DNA of 48,452 nucleotides from Chloroflexota bacterium. Its GTDB lineage: Bacteria; Chloroflexota; UBA11872. Shown here piece after piece: positions 1 through 9,082 of the stretch; the first letter of the stretch is position 1; every line of letters begins with the position of its first letter. The position numbers were made by a program, and so were the translations under genes. The notes below the pieces were generated by a model. That model was given only the letters and a program-made list of their open reading frames with translations, had not been told where the DNA came from and searched no databases. The stretch is from NCBI GenBank assembly GCA_026707285.1, contig JAPOXD010000051.1, positions 1-48,452 on the forward strand, in the 5' to 3' direction.

Positions 1-467
1 TCGTGCCGCGCGGCACCGGCATCTGCTGGAACGACGGCATGTGGTGGTTCGACCCGCGGCCGGGGCGCCCGAACAGCCTGCGGCCCCGCTCGTTCGGCCT
101 CAGCAACATGACGCCCGCCATCGTCACGCGCGGTGGGCGCCCGCTGCTCGCGGTGGGCGCGTCCGGCGGACGCCGCATCACCAACTGCGTCTCGCAGATT
201 ATTTCCCACGTCGTGGATCACCGGATGGGCGCGCAGCAGGCCATCGACGCGCCGCGCATCGACGCCAGCACGCCGTGGGTCACCGCCGACGCCCGCCTGG
301 GCGACACCGTGCACGAGGACCTGCGGGCACGCGGCTGGGACGTGCAGGTGCCGCCCTATCCCGAGCAATCGGCCTTCGCCAGCCCGGTGACGATCCTGGC
401 CGGTCCGGACGGCTCGCTGCGAGGTGGGGTCGATACCTTCCACTCCGCCGAGGCGCGCGGGTGGTGA
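1..467 (+). CDS. ggt: Gamma-glutamyltransferase, C-terminal part (5' truncated by window)
   Basis: This is the C-terminal end of a gamma-glutamyltranspeptidase, the N-terminal nucleophile hydrolase that cleaves the gamma-glutamyl bond of glutathione and related compounds, usually outside the cytoplasm. The frame is open to the window edge, so the true start and the catalytic Thr at the processing site lie upstream. What is visible is the end of the small subunit: the SNMTPAIV segment, the LAVGASGGRRITNCVSQI loop corresponding to the family GSPGGSRI motif, and the AIDAPRID segment that matches the family EAVDAPRFH. It stops at TGA 465-467 and overlaps the start of the next gene, so the two are probably co-transcribed. 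The family call is secure; substrate specificity cannot be judged from this part. Confidence 0.88.
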   Translation, partial: VPRGTGICWNDGMWWFDPRPGRPNSLRPRSFGLSNMTPAIVTRGGRPLLAVGASGGRRITNCVSQIISHVVDHRMGAQQAIDAPRIDASTPWVTADARLGDTVHEDLRARGWDVQVPPYPEQSAFASPVTILAGPDGSLRGGVDTFHSAEARGW

Positions 468-706
468 CCGGCGCTCCGCCGGCGGTTGACCAGGTCCTGG
501 AGCACGCAGCCGACCAGATGGCCGTCGACGGCGGCGGGCTGCGGTATTTGGGCTTTACGCCAGACCGGTACGTGAAACTCCAACTCACCGGCGCCTGCGC
601 CACCTGCCCCCGCCGCATGATGACGCTGGACCTCGCCATCGAGACGCCGCTCCGGGCCATCGGCGCCGCGCGTGGTGTCGAGATCATTCCATCCGCGACG
701 GCGTGA
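464..706 (+). CDS. NifU-like C-terminal domain Fe-S scaffold protein
   Basis: This small protein of about 80 residues is a stand-alone NifU C-terminal (Nfu-type) domain, which carries or delivers [4Fe-4S] clusters in the cytoplasm. The signature DGGGLRYLGF is followed by VKLQLTGACATCPRRMMTLDLAIE, with the cluster-binding cysteines at about residues 45 and 48 (CATC). I chose GTG 464 because it overlaps the upstream TGA as GTGA, a typical coupled start, and because the domain needs nothing further upstream; GTG 461 is the alternative. A longer reading of the frame is only a shadow of the upstream gene. Translational coupling to a gamma-glutamyltransferase is unusual and may simply reflect compaction. 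Confidence 0.85.
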   Translation: MTGAPPAVDQVLEHAADQMAVDGGGLRYLGFTPDRYVKLQLTGACATCPRRMMTLDLAIETPLRAIGAARGVEIIPSATA

Positions 707-761
707 GATCTCTTTCAGCGCTGTTCAGACGGTCCTTGCAGTTCATCGAGGGCGGTGGCAG

Positions 762-1391
762 ATGGATATGAAAGACATCCTCCAGTTTGCCCTCGCGGGA
801 GCGGCGCTGTTCATAGCATTCGCCTCCCTAGTAGCCACCACTTGGTTCAATAGAAAAGCACTACAACTTGAGATGGACAAAGTTGATAAAGAATCTCAGC
901 GTGAGGTTGAGCACAAAGTACGCCAGATGGCAAATGACATGCTTGCAAAGTGCGTACTACTAAACCGCGAGTGGGCTGAAATAGAAGAATCTGGAAGAAT
1001 TGGATATCGTGTGCTCACTGAGGAAGAATTGGCTCCAATGCGGGACGCAATGTTCGGCCTTGATTTCACGCGAGGGTCTCTAGAAAGTCTAATCGCGTCA
1101 CCGGGAGCTAATACGCATAAACTTGCAAATTGGACAAAAGTACTCTTAGAGTCATACTCGTTCGCGACAGGTCAGTTTGAGAAAGCTGGAATGCTCCACG
1201 AAATAAAACACGATCCAATTGGCATAGGAGTAATGAGGTCAGATCTGGATGACTTAGCTAGAAGTCACGATGTTCAGCTCCTTGACATCGGAGATCCGAG
1301 CGTGTTTGCCGCATTGCGACAATATAAGAGAGAAGACGAAGGTCGACAGTCTGCGAAAGCTGGTAGCGATCGCCCATCACCTGATGAATGA
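762..1391 (+). CDS. Hypothetical single-pass membrane protein, AT-rich
   Basis: I do not recognise this family. The protein of about 209 residues starts MDMKDILQF and has one strong N-terminal membrane segment (about residues 6-26, LAGAALFIAFASLVATTWF). A charged, probably coiled-coil helix (QLEMDKVDKESQREVEHKVRQ) and a soluble helical region follow. This matches a widespread pattern of anchored cytoplasmic hypothetical proteins of DUF4760-like type, but that link is a guess. ATG 762 is preferred over earlier in-frame starts because it puts the membrane helix at the N-terminus. The gene is much richer in A and T than its neighbours, with many AAA, ATA and AGA codons, which suggests recent horizontal acquisition. 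Confidence 0.72.
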   Translation: MDMKDILQFALAGAALFIAFASLVATTWFNRKALQLEMDKVDKESQREVEHKVRQMANDMLAKCVLLNREWAEIEESGRIGYRVLTEEELAPMRDAMFGLDFTRGSLESLIASPGANTHKLANWTKVLLESYSFATGQFEKAGMLHEIKHDPIGIGVMRSDLDDLARSHDVQLLDIGDPSVFAALRQYKREDEGRQSAKAGSDRPSPDE

Positions 1392-1582
1392 GGCAAAGGA
1401 GACGGCCAGTGGCGCGACCTCAGCCCGCTAGACATAGGGCAGATTCCTGTAGTTGGTGGCATCGCTCGAGTGGCTGCAACGCGACTAAGTGATCTGTGTT
1501 TCGTTTCTTCCCAACCGTCGCGCCACCGCGGACGTAGGGTCAGGAGAAGGCCACGGTCGTCGCAACGAATCGCGAGCGCCGC

Positions 1583-3049
1583 ATGAAAAGAACGCCCAGC
1601 CTTAGCCGTCGCGGACTGCTGCGTGGCGCTGTCGTCCTTGCACTGGGCAGTGCCGCGAGCGCGTTGCTGGCCGCTTGCGGCGAGCCGGCGATCAGCGACG
1701 ACGCCTCCACCCCGTCCGCCGGCCCGGCCGCGCCAACCTCGGCGCCTCGCACCGCCGCCGCGGCAACACAAGCCCCAACACCGCCGACGGCCTCCCCGAC
1801 TCCGCCGACCGCCACCCGGGTCGACATGCTTCCACGGGCCACCGCCGTTCCGACGACCCCGCCAGCGACCCCTGCGCCATCCCCCACGGCCACGCCGGTT
1901 CAGGCGGCTGACATCGTCCTCGCCGATGGCGCCATCACCCTGCCGGGAAGCGTCGTCGCTCGACGCGAGCCGCGCCTGATCGCGGCCGAGTCACATGACC
2001 GGGGACAGATCGAGATCTGGCGGTCGGGCGGCTGGCAGACCAACTTCGAGCTCAGCGTGGTCTCCTACGGGGAGATCCTTTCCGGCGGCGTGCCGCGCGA
2101 CGGCATCCCCCCGATCGACGCGCCCAAGTTCGTCACCGCTGCCGAGGCGGACGAGTGGCTCAATGACCGCGAGCCCGTGGTGGTCTACGCCAACGACGGA
2201 GACGTGCGGGCCTACCCGCTCCAAATCCTGACCTGGCACGAAATCGCGAACGACGTGGTCGGCGGACGACCCGTCGCCGTGACCTTCTGCCCGCTGTGCA
2301 ACTCGGCGTTGGTGTTCGACCGCGAGGTCCTCGGGGCCACCATGCGCTTCGGCGTCTCGGGCAACCTGCGCAACAGCGACCTCATCATGTGGGACGACCT
2401 GACGGAAACCTGGTGGCAGCAGCTCACGGGCGAGGCCATCGTGGGCGATCTGGCCGGATACTTTCTCGACCCCCTGCCCGCGCAGCTCATTGGCTACGGG
2501 GAATTCAAGGCGTCGTTCCCCAATGGGGTGGTTCTCGGACGCGACACCGGCTTTCGCCGCGACTACGGCCGCAATCCCTACCCCGGCTACGACGCGGCCC
2601 GCGGCAGCCCATTTCTGTTCCGTGGAGACCTGGACGACCGGCTGCGGTCCGGGGAGCGGGTGGTGGCCATTGAGCTTGGCGGCGAAGCCGTCGCCTATGC
2701 CTTCACCCACCTGCAGAGCGTCGGCGTGGTCAACGACGTGGTCGGCGGCGTGCCGGTTGTCGTGTTCTGGTCACCCGACACGGCCAGCGCGCTCGACGCC
2801 CGCTCCATCGCCGACGCCAAGGCCGTGGGATCGGGCGTGGCGTTTGGCCGCGAGGTCGCCGGCCGCACGCTGACCTTCGAGCCTGGGGACGGGGTCTTCA
2901 CCGACCGCGAAACCAGTTCTACCTGGTCAATCTCCGGCGAGGCGGTGGCGGGGGCCCTGGAGGGCATTCAACTCCCGCCGGTCGTCCACGCCAACCACTT
3001 CTGGTTCGCGTGGGCGGCGTTCTACCCGGAAACCCGCCTCGTCAAGTAG
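1583..3049 (+). CDS. DUF3179 domain-containing Tat lipoprotein
   Basis: This is a secreted, lipid-anchored DUF3179 protein of 488 residues; the biochemical role of the family is not established. The N-terminus has a twin-arginine signal (SRRGLLRG), a hydrophobic stretch and a lipobox ending LLAAC at about residue 32. A Pro/Thr/Ala-rich linker follows to about residue 107. The DUF3179 core shows VVVYANDGDVRAYPLQIL, WHEIANDVVGG, and a cysteine pair in TFCPLCNSALVFDR near residue 235. A second related lobe with VAYAFTHLQSVGVVNDVVGG and VVVFWSPDT follows, and the protein ends with the family-typical HFWFAWAAFYP. ATG 1583 gives the complete signal peptide. The CPLC pair could bind metal or form a disulphide, but this is inference. 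Confidence 0.88.
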   Translation: MKRTPSLSRRGLLRGAVVLALGSAASALLAACGEPAISDDASTPSAGPAAPTSAPRTAAAATQAPTPPTASPTPPTATRVDMLPRATAVPTTPPATPAPSPTATPVQAADIVLADGAITLPGSVVARREPRLIAAESHDRGQIEIWRSGGWQTNFELSVVSYGEILSGGVPRDGIPPIDAPKFVTAAEADEWLNDREPVVVYANDGDVRAYPLQILTWHEIANDVVGGRPVAVTFCPLCNSALVFDREVLGATMRFGVSGNLRNSDLIMWDDLTETWWQQLTGEAIVGDLAGYFLDPLPAQLIGYGEFKASFPNGVVLGRDTGFRRDYGRNPYPGYDAARGSPFLFRGDLDDRLRSGERVVAIELGGEAVAYAFTHLQSVGVVNDVVGGVPVVVFWSPDTASALDARSIADAKAVGSGVAFGREVAGRTLTFEPGDGVFTDRETSSTWSISGEAVAGALEGIQLPPVVHANHFWFAWAAFYPETRLVK

Positions 3050-3178
3050 AAGGCGCGCCCTCGTGGTGAACGGCTGCCACCTGGCTCTCGACCTACGCCG
3101 CTACCGCATGTACCGTGCGCCGCGGCCCTTGCGGTTGTCGGCCGCCACGACCGGCGTCGGCTCGCTACCCTTGCCCTG

Positions 3179-3379
3179 ATGCACACCCTTGGCTTTTGGC
3201 TTGTCGTCGGAATCCTCGCCGTCGTCCAGGCCGCCGTTGTCGTCACCGCGCTGCGCATGCGCGTGCGGTCCACGGCGGCCCGCAGCGTCGTCGGCGGCCG
3301 GCCGGCCGAGATCTCGTGGACGCTGCTTCCGGCACTGCTGCTCGCGGTGCTGGTTCTGGTGTCATCGCAGGCCCGGTAG
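3179..3379 (+). CDS. Small two-helix membrane protein, CoxB-like, upstream of ctaA
   Basis: This 66-residue protein has two predicted membrane helices (about residues 5-25 and 46-63). The connecting segment and second helix, GGRPAEISWTLLPALLLAVLVL, resemble the N-terminal membrane hairpin of cytochrome c oxidase subunit II (ExxWTxxPAxxL) but without the copper domain. It lies 15 bp upstream of ctaA and reads in the same direction, so a role in oxidase or haem A membrane assembly is plausible. No strong ribosome-binding site is visible. It could also be a relic of a former coxB. The coding call is moderately supported by position and composition. Confidence 0.55.
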   Translation: MHTLGFWLVVGILAVVQAAVVVTALRMRVRSTAARSVVGGRPAEISWTLLPALLLAVLVLVSSQAR

Positions 3380-3394
3380 AAGCGCAGCGACACC

Positions 3395-4282
3395 TTGAAC
3401 GCCTCGGAGAATCCGCTCGCCGTTTGTGTGCGCCGTGCCGGGCAGTGGGCCATGGGCGCCGCGGTGCTCACCATTGGCCTCATCACTTACGGCGCCTGGG
3501 TGCGCGTGTCCGGGGCCGGGCTGGGCTGTCCCGACTGGCCGCTGTGCGAAGGCGTGATCGTCCCTGAGCTCGAGGGCGCCACCGCCATTGAGTTCGGTCA
3601 CCGCGTCTACGCCGGCGTCACCATGCTCGCCACCGCCGTGGCCGCCTGGTACGCCTTCCGCGCCCGCACGCTTGATTCCCTGACCAACCGCCTGCTCCTG
3701 TGGGCGCTGGCGGCCATCGTCGCCCAGGCCGGGTTGGGCGGCGCCACCGTGCTCACCGAGTTGCACGGCATGGTGCGGCTGGCCCATCTCACTTTCTCTC
3801 TGCTCACCCTGGCCCTGCTGACCATCGGCGCGCTGCACGCGCTGGGTTGGACCCGCGCGGCGCTGCCTGGCGTGCGTCGCACGCGGGCGCTGGTTGTCGC
3901 GACCGCCTTCGTGGTGCTGGTGGGAGGCTCCATCGTGGGCACCAACTCCAGCGCCGGCTGCCCCACGCTGCCGCTCTGCGACGGCAGCGTCGGCGCGGAG
4001 AACCTGACCCTGCACATGCTGCATCGGGCCGCGGCCTCGGCGCTCCTGCTCACGTTTTTCTTTACCGCCTGGCAGGTCTGGCGGCGCGCGGGACTCGGTC
4101 TTCCGTTCACCTTGAGCCTGGCCGCGGGCCTCGTTTCATCCGCGCAATTCGCCGTCGGCGTCACCTCGATCGCCATCGGCCTCTATCCGGAGCTGCGCGT
4201 GCTCCATTTGGCGCTCGCCACCCTGCTCTGGTGGGTTGTGGTCATTCATTTCGGTCTGGCGCTCCACCCGTGGCGCCGCTAA
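3395..4282 (+). CDS. ctaA: Haem A synthase (COX15/CtaA family)
   Basis: CtaA is the integral membrane enzyme that oxidises the C8 methyl of haem O to give haem A for cytochrome c oxidase. The 295-residue product has about eight membrane helices in two halves. The conserved histidines are visible in FGHRVYAG, ELHGMVRLAHL, MLHRAAAS and VLHLALATL, and the first-loop cysteine-containing segment GLGCPDWPLCEG has a counterpart GCPTLPLCDG in the second half. The TTG start at 3395 gives a short cytoplasmic N-terminus; a downstream start is possible. The stop TAA overlaps the ATG of ctaB by one base, so the pair is translationally coupled. Confidence 0.93.
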   Translation: MNASENPLAVCVRRAGQWAMGAAVLTIGLITYGAWVRVSGAGLGCPDWPLCEGVIVPELEGATAIEFGHRVYAGVTMLATAVAAWYAFRARTLDSLTNRLLLWALAAIVAQAGLGGATVLTELHGMVRLAHLTFSLLTLALLTIGALHALGWTRAALPGVRRTRALVVATAFVVLVGGSIVGTNSSAGCPTLPLCDGSVGAENLTLHMLHRAAASALLLTFFFTAWQVWRRAGLGLPFTLSLAAGLVSSAQFAVGVTSIAIGLYPELRVLHLALATLLWWVVVIHFGLALHPWRR

Positions 4283-5154
4283 TGCCCAACCTGGCGCGCC
4301 ACTTCTTCTCACTCGCCAAGCCCCGCATCGTCCTGCTGCTCGTCGTGACGGCCGCGGCTGGGGCGTGGAAAGCCGCCGCCGGCAGCCCCGAGCCCGCGGT
4401 ATTGCTGGCCGTCGTGCTCGCCGGCGCCGTGGCCGCCGCCGGGGCCAACGTCATCAACCAGGGGTTGGAGGCTGACATCGACGCCCGGATGCGACGCACC
4501 CGCGAACGCGCCGTGGCGTCGCGCCGGGTCGGCCCGACCGCGGCCGTCATTGCCGGCGTGGTGCTGGTGGCGATCGCCGTCGTCGCCCTCGCCATTACCA
4601 CCAACCTCCTCGCCGGGCTGCTCACGCTCGCCGCGGCCGCGGTCTATGTGCTCGTCTACACCGTCCTCCTCAAGCGCCGTTCGTGGAACAACATCGTGAT
4701 CGGCGGCGCCGCCGGCGCGTTTCCGCCGCTGATCGGCGCGGCTGCCGTGTCGGGCCACATCGACGCTGTCGGCCTTTACATGTTCGCCTTTGTGTTCTTC
4801 TGGACGCCGCCGCACTTCTGGACGCTGTCGCTGGTGCTGCGCGATGACTACGCGGCGGCCAAGATTCCAATGCTGGGGGCCGTTGCCAGTCCTCGCGATA
4901 CCGCTGTGCAGATCATGCTGTACATCCTGCTGCTCACGGCCCTGGCATGGCTGCCGCTGGCCGCCGGCTACGGCGGGCTGGCGTTCGCCCTGGCGGCGAC
5001 GCTGCTCGGGGCCTACTGGCTGCGCGCCTCCTGGCCCCTGCGCCACGGCGCCGGCGCCAAGCAGGCGTTGAGCGCCTACAAGTTCTCGCTGGTCTACCTC
5101 GCGCTGGTGTTCCTGGTGCTAGCCGTTGAACCGATGCTGCCGTGGTATGCGTAG
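4282..5154 (+). CDS. ctaB: Protohaem IX farnesyltransferase (haem O synthase)
   Basis: CtaB is a UbiA-superfamily membrane prenyltransferase that adds a farnesyl group to haem B to make haem O, the substrate of CtaA. The 290-residue product begins MPNLARHFFSLAKPRIVLLL. Both aspartate-rich sites are visible: NVINQGLEADIDARMRRTRER after the second helix, and FFWTPPHFWTLSL followed by DDYAAAKIPML. The ATG 4282 is embedded in the ctaA stop as TAATG. Gene order, with ctaA before ctaB, and full family length support function. No cytochrome oxidase subunits follow: the next gene is on the other strand. Confidence 0.94.
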   Translation: MPNLARHFFSLAKPRIVLLLVVTAAAGAWKAAAGSPEPAVLLAVVLAGAVAAAGANVINQGLEADIDARMRRTRERAVASRRVGPTAAVIAGVVLVAIAVVALAITTNLLAGLLTLAAAAVYVLVYTVLLKRRSWNNIVIGGAAGAFPPLIGAAAVSGHIDAVGLYMFAFVFFWTPPHFWTLSLVLRDDYAAAKIPMLGAVASPRDTAVQIMLYILLLTALAWLPLAAGYGGLAFALAATLLGAYWLRASWPLRHGAGAKQALSAYKFSLVYLALVFLVLAVEPMLPWYA

Positions 5155-5220
5155 GCCGGGATCGCCATCGAGCGAGCGTGCGGTCGTCCTCCTCGTTCCC
5201 GGTATGGGCTGACTGCCGGC

Positions 5221-6432
5221 TCACCCCCGCGATCGCGTCGCATACCGGAGCGTAGCCACGATGGGCAGCGCGGCCAGGACGACGGCCGCCGCCGCGTAGA
5301 ACGGCAGGCCGGCCATGTCCTCGAATTGCCCGGCCAGCCGCCCGCTGCCGGCCGCGCCGGCGGCGACGCCCAGCGAATACACCGCATAGAAGACCCCAAA
5401 CACCCTTCCGCGGCGCCTGGGGCCGGTGGCTTCCGTGACCAACGCCGCCGCCGCCGGAAATACGAGCCCGTACCCGAGGCCGAAGACCGCCATTCCGATA
5501 GCAATCCCGGCGTAGCCGGCGGACGTTCCGACCACGGCCAGCCCGGCGGCTACGCCAAAGAGCCCAACAATCAGAGGAATGAAGCGCCCGATGCGATCGC
5601 TCGCGCCGCCGATGGGACTGGCCATCACCAGCATCGACACCAGCGCGTAGATCGCGAAGCTGACGCCGGATCGTGCGGCGGTCTCTCCTTGGTCTTCCAG
5701 CACGAGGGGCAGGTGCGTCACCAGGACGCCGACGCCGACGGTGATGGCGAACTGCGCGGCATAGGCCGACCACAGCAATCGGCTGCGCCACAGGGCGGGA
5801 AGCGGCTCGGCGTCGCTTGCGCGGGTGCGCGAATCCGGCGGGCGCCATGCCCCGCGCGAGGTGGACGCAAAGATGACGAGCGTGGCGATCACGAAGGCGC
5901 CGTCGGCCAGGAAAACGGCGTTTGCGCCCCACGCGTCGCGAAGCAGCCCGGCGGCCGGCGGTCCGATCATGGCCGGGACCGCGATCAGGGCGCCGGCAAG
6001 CGCCATCGCCCGCGCTCGCCGCTCGGTCACGGCGCGGTCTCCCAGGATGGCGAATGCCCCCGGCGTGAGCGCGGCCGCCCCGAGGCCGTGAATCGCTCGC
6101 GCGGCTAGAAGCTGCTCCGGCGAGCGGACAATCGCGTAGCTGAGCACGGCCAGCGCCGTGATTCCCAGGCCGAGAAGCACTGGAAGTCGACGGCCCCATC
6201 GGTCGAGCACGAAACCGGCCGCCAGATTGCCGAAGAGATTCGTGACCGAGTAGGCCGCGACGATTACGCCGACCAACGTGGCCGACGCGCCGAGGTCCCG
6301 GGCATGCGGCGCCATGATCGGAAACTGCATGAAGAGATCGAAGAACGCCGCCAGCACCACTATGCGCGCGGCCCAGGTGGCGTAGCGCGTGACGCCCTCG
6401 GAGTGGTTATTTGCGGAGTTCGCCTGTGCCAC
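5221..6432 (-). CDS. Major facilitator superfamily transporter
   Basis: This is a 12-helix MFS permease of about 403 residues, probably a drug/proton antiporter or small-solute exporter. The first half contains the loop 2-3 signature GFVLDRWGRRLPVLLG, corresponding to the family GxxxDRxGRR, and the second half has a matching GGASDRIGRFIPLIVG. I placed the start at GTG 6432 (VAQANSANNHSEGVTRYATWAARIVVL) because the first membrane helix begins soon after it and no ATG occurs nearby. The open frame continues upstream into the divergent ABC gene but codes nothing recognisable. It is divergent from the ABC exporter across about 200 bp, so the two export systems may share a control region. Substrate is unknown. 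Confidence 0.85.
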   Translation of the reverse strand: MAQANSANNHSEGVTRYATWAARIVVLAAFFDLFMQFPIMAPHARDLGASATLVGVIVAAYSVTNLFGNLAAGFVLDRWGRRLPVLLGLGITALAVLSYAIVRSPEQLLAARAIHGLGAAALTPGAFAILGDRAVTERRARAMALAGALIAVPAMIGPPAAGLLRDAWGANAVFLADGAFVIATLVIFASTSRGAWRPPDSRTRASDAEPLPALWRSRLLWSAYAAQFAITVGVGVLVTHLPLVLEDQGETAARSGVSFAIYALVSMLVMASPIGGASDRIGRFIPLIVGLFGVAAGLAVVGTSAGYAGIAIGMAVFGLGYGLVFPAAAALVTEATGPRRRGRVFGVFYAVYSLGVAAGAAGSGRLAGQFEDMAGLPFYAAAAVVLAALPIVATLRYATRSRG

Positions 6433-6634
6433 GGAGCGGATTTCCCGAAATCCTTCGACTAGGCAGCGAGTATGGCGAACTCGAGCTTCCGTGCCGACGC
6501 CTCCGGGCTCACGCGAGCCGTGGTCCCCCGCCAAACCCGCTTGCTGAGGTCGATAGCACGTCTCCGCTTGCTTCAGCCGCGCGGTTGCGCTGCTAGCCTC
6601 TAGTCTAGGTCGAGACTCGGATCCCATCGCCCTC

Positions 6635-8491
6635 ATGGATTTCGCGCACGGGCGGTCGTCGGGACGGGCTTCCTTCAGCCCGCGCGAGTTCGCGCGCGCC
6701 CTCGGCGCCACCTTCGCCTATACGCCGCGCGTGATGGCCATGGTGTGGCAAACCAGTCCGGGGCTCACCGCGGGCGTAGCCGGCGTCACGGCGATTCGCG
6801 CGCTCATTCCGGCGGCCACGATCTGGCTCACGAAGCTGGTGATCGACGCGGTCGTCGAGGCCATCGCCGTCGGCGGCACCGGCGACTCGGTCAACCGCGT
6901 GGTGACGCTGGTCGTACTGCAGCTGGCCCTGGCGTTGGTCGGCACGGCGCTCGATCACGGGGGCAACGCGCTGCAAGCGATGCTGGGCGATCGCTTCTCC
7001 AACCGGATCAACATCATGATCCTGGAGAAGGCGGAGACGCTGGATTTGGCCTATTTCGAGGACTCGACGTTCTACGACATGCTGGAGCGCGCCCGCCGCG
7101 AGGCCAACATGCGCCCAACCGGGCTCGTCACCAACGTCTTTTCGCTGGCTGGCAGCTTCATCCAGCTGGTGTCGGTGGCGGCGCTGCTGGCGGCGCTCGC
7201 GTGGTGGATTCTGCTGGTGGTGGCGGTCACGTCCATCCCCTATCTGGGCGCCGACATGTGGTTCGCCCGCGCGCGCTACCGGATGAACTGGCGGCGCGCG
7301 CCCGACGCCCGCCGGCTCTGGTATCTGGGCTACGTGATGACGTCGGACGAAACGGTCAAGGAGGTGCGGCTCTTCGACCTGGGCGGCCATCTGCTGGCGC
7401 AGTACCGCCGCACCTTTGCCCGGTTCTACCGCGAGAATCGCAAGCTCACGCTCTCGCGCGAGAGCATCACCTTCGCCCTGGGCATCGTGTCCGCGGGCAC
7501 GGCGTCGGGGCTGTACATCTTCGTGGCGCTGGCCACCATCGCGGGGCGGCTGACGCTGGGCGACCTCACGCTCTACCACCAGGCGCTGGTGCAGACCCAG
7601 GAGCGGCTGCGGCGAATCTTCTCCGGCGTGAACTCGATGTATGAGGCCAACCTGTTTCTGACCAACCTGTTCGACTTCCTGGCCTTCGAGCCGACGATTC
7701 GCCCCGATCCGGGGCAACGCCCGGTGCCGCGACCGATTCGCGAGGGGATGGCGTTCCACGACGTCCACTTCAGCTATCCCGGCGTGCGCGATCCGGTGCT
7801 GCGCGGCATCGACCTCACCATCAACCGCGGCGAGACCATCGCCCTGGTCGGCGCAAATGGCGCGGGCAAGACCACCATCGTCAAGCTGCTCACCCGCCTC
7901 TACGATCCCTCGCGCGGGCGCGTCACGCTGGACGGCGTGGACCTGCGCGAGTACGACGTCAGAAGCGTGCGCAGTCAGATCGGGGTGACGTTTCAGGACT
8001 TCGTGCAGTTTCACGCCACCGCCAACGACAACATCGGCTACGGCAACCTGCCGCTCAAGGACGTGCGTTCGCTGGTGGAGTCAGCGGCGCAACGCAGCGG
8101 TGCGGCGGAAACCATCGAGGGGCTGCCCGACACCTACGACACCACGCTGGGGCGCTGGTGGGGCGACGGCACCGAGCTTTCCGGCGGCGAGTGGCAGAAG
8201 ATCGCGCTGGCCCGCGGCTACATGCGCGACGCCCAGTTGCTCATCCTCGACGAGCCCACCGCATCGCTCGACGCGCGCACCGAGTACGAGGTCTTCCAGC
8301 GCTTCAGGGAGCTGACCGCCGACCACATGGCGGTGCTGATCTCGCACCGCTTCTCGACCGTGCGGATGGCCGACCGCATCTACGTGATCGAGGACGGGCG
8401 GGTGTCCGAGCACGGCACCCACGAGGAGCTGCTGGCCCGCGGCGGAACCTACGCCACCTGGTTCGGCATGCAGGCGTCGGCCTATCGGTAG
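6635..8491 (+). CDS. ABC exporter, fused permease and ATPase
   Basis: This 618-residue protein is a half-size type-I ABC exporter that would dimerise to move lipids, peptides or drugs outward. The N-terminal membrane domain spans about residues 40-330 with six helices. The ATPase domain follows, with Walker A GANGAGKTT near residue 405, the signature LSGGEWQK near 514, Walker B LLILDEP near 534 and the switch histidine in LISHRFS near 567. The Q-loop is in GVTFQDFVQFH. ATG 6635 fits the expected length. It may work as a homodimer, because no partner half-transporter is adjacent. Confidence 0.92.
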   Translation: MDFAHGRSSGRASFSPREFARALGATFAYTPRVMAMVWQTSPGLTAGVAGVTAIRALIPAATIWLTKLVIDAVVEAIAVGGTGDSVNRVVTLVVLQLALALVGTALDHGGNALQAMLGDRFSNRINIMILEKAETLDLAYFEDSTFYDMLERARREANMRPTGLVTNVFSLAGSFIQLVSVAALLAALAWWILLVVAVTSIPYLGADMWFARARYRMNWRRAPDARRLWYLGYVMTSDETVKEVRLFDLGGHLLAQYRRTFARFYRENRKLTLSRESITFALGIVSAGTASGLYIFVALATIAGRLTLGDLTLYHQALVQTQERLRRIFSGVNSMYEANLFLTNLFDFLAFEPTIRPDPGQRPVPRPIREGMAFHDVHFSYPGVRDPVLRGIDLTINRGETIALVGANGAGKTTIVKLLTRLYDPSRGRVTLDGVDLREYDVRSVRSQIGVTFQDFVQFHATANDNIGYGNLPLKDVRSLVESAAQRSGAAETIEGLPDTYDTTLGRWWGDGTELSGGEWQKIALARGYMRDAQLLILDEPTASLDARTEYEVFQRFRELTADHMAVLISHRFSTVRMADRIYVIEDGRVSEHGTHEELLARGGTYATWFGMQASAYR

Positions 8492-8618
8492 CGGACCCGC
8501 TTCCCAGCGGCCGCAATTACTGCGAAAATGACCAAAATGCGTCGGGGACTCAGCGATGCGCGGGTCGCCGGACGCGACGGAGGGATCGAGTGACGTGTAA
8601 CCGGCTTGCGCCAGCCAA

Positions 8619-8978
8619 ATGACGCCGGAGCTGATCGGCATTCTGAGCGTGGGCGCGGCCCTGGCGACCCTCAACCTCGCCGTCGCCGCCTGGCTGCGTG
8701 CCGACATCCGAGACGTGCGCACCGAACTCCACGCCGTGCGGACCGAGTTGAAGTCCGATATCCACGCCGTGCGGACCGAGTTGACGACTGAAATCCACGC
8801 CGTGCGGGCGGAGTTGGGGGCCGAGATTCGTGAATTGCGGACGGACGTGCACGGACTGGACCAACGGACTTCGCGCATTGAAGGCGTGATCGAAGGGCTG
8901 TTCGTCGGCATGAATGGGCGCGGGCGCGCGACACCGCGCGGCGCCGGACAGGAAAGCGGCGAGGAAGAAACGTCCTGA
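8619..8978 (+). CDS. Membrane-anchored coiled-coil protein with 33-bp tandem repeats
   Basis: I do not recognise a named family. The 119-residue protein has an N-terminal membrane helix (about residues 4-27) and then three near-identical 11-residue units of the form HAVRTELKSDI, each encoded by a 33-bp repeat between about 8730 and 8815. Eleven-residue periodicity with hydrophobic positions four and seven apart is typical of a right-handed or hendecad coiled coil. The C-terminal 25 residues are charged and disordered. The pattern resembles small bacterial proteins annotated as hypothetical or DUF1640-like, but that is a structural resemblance only. Repeat number may vary between strains. Confidence 0.68.
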   Translation: MTPELIGILSVGAALATLNLAVAAWLRADIRDVRTELHAVRTELKSDIHAVRTELTTEIHAVRAELGAEIRELRTDVHGLDQRTSRIEGVIEGLFVGMNGRGRATPRGAGQESGEEETS

Positions 8979-9082
8979 CGATGGTCGTCGCGCGCTCCTT
9001 CGTCTGAGGAGAAAGGCCCCGCGTTGTGGGCGGGGGCGGCGGCTCGTACGATCGCGGTAGCTACTTCCGCGGGAGATGTGTC

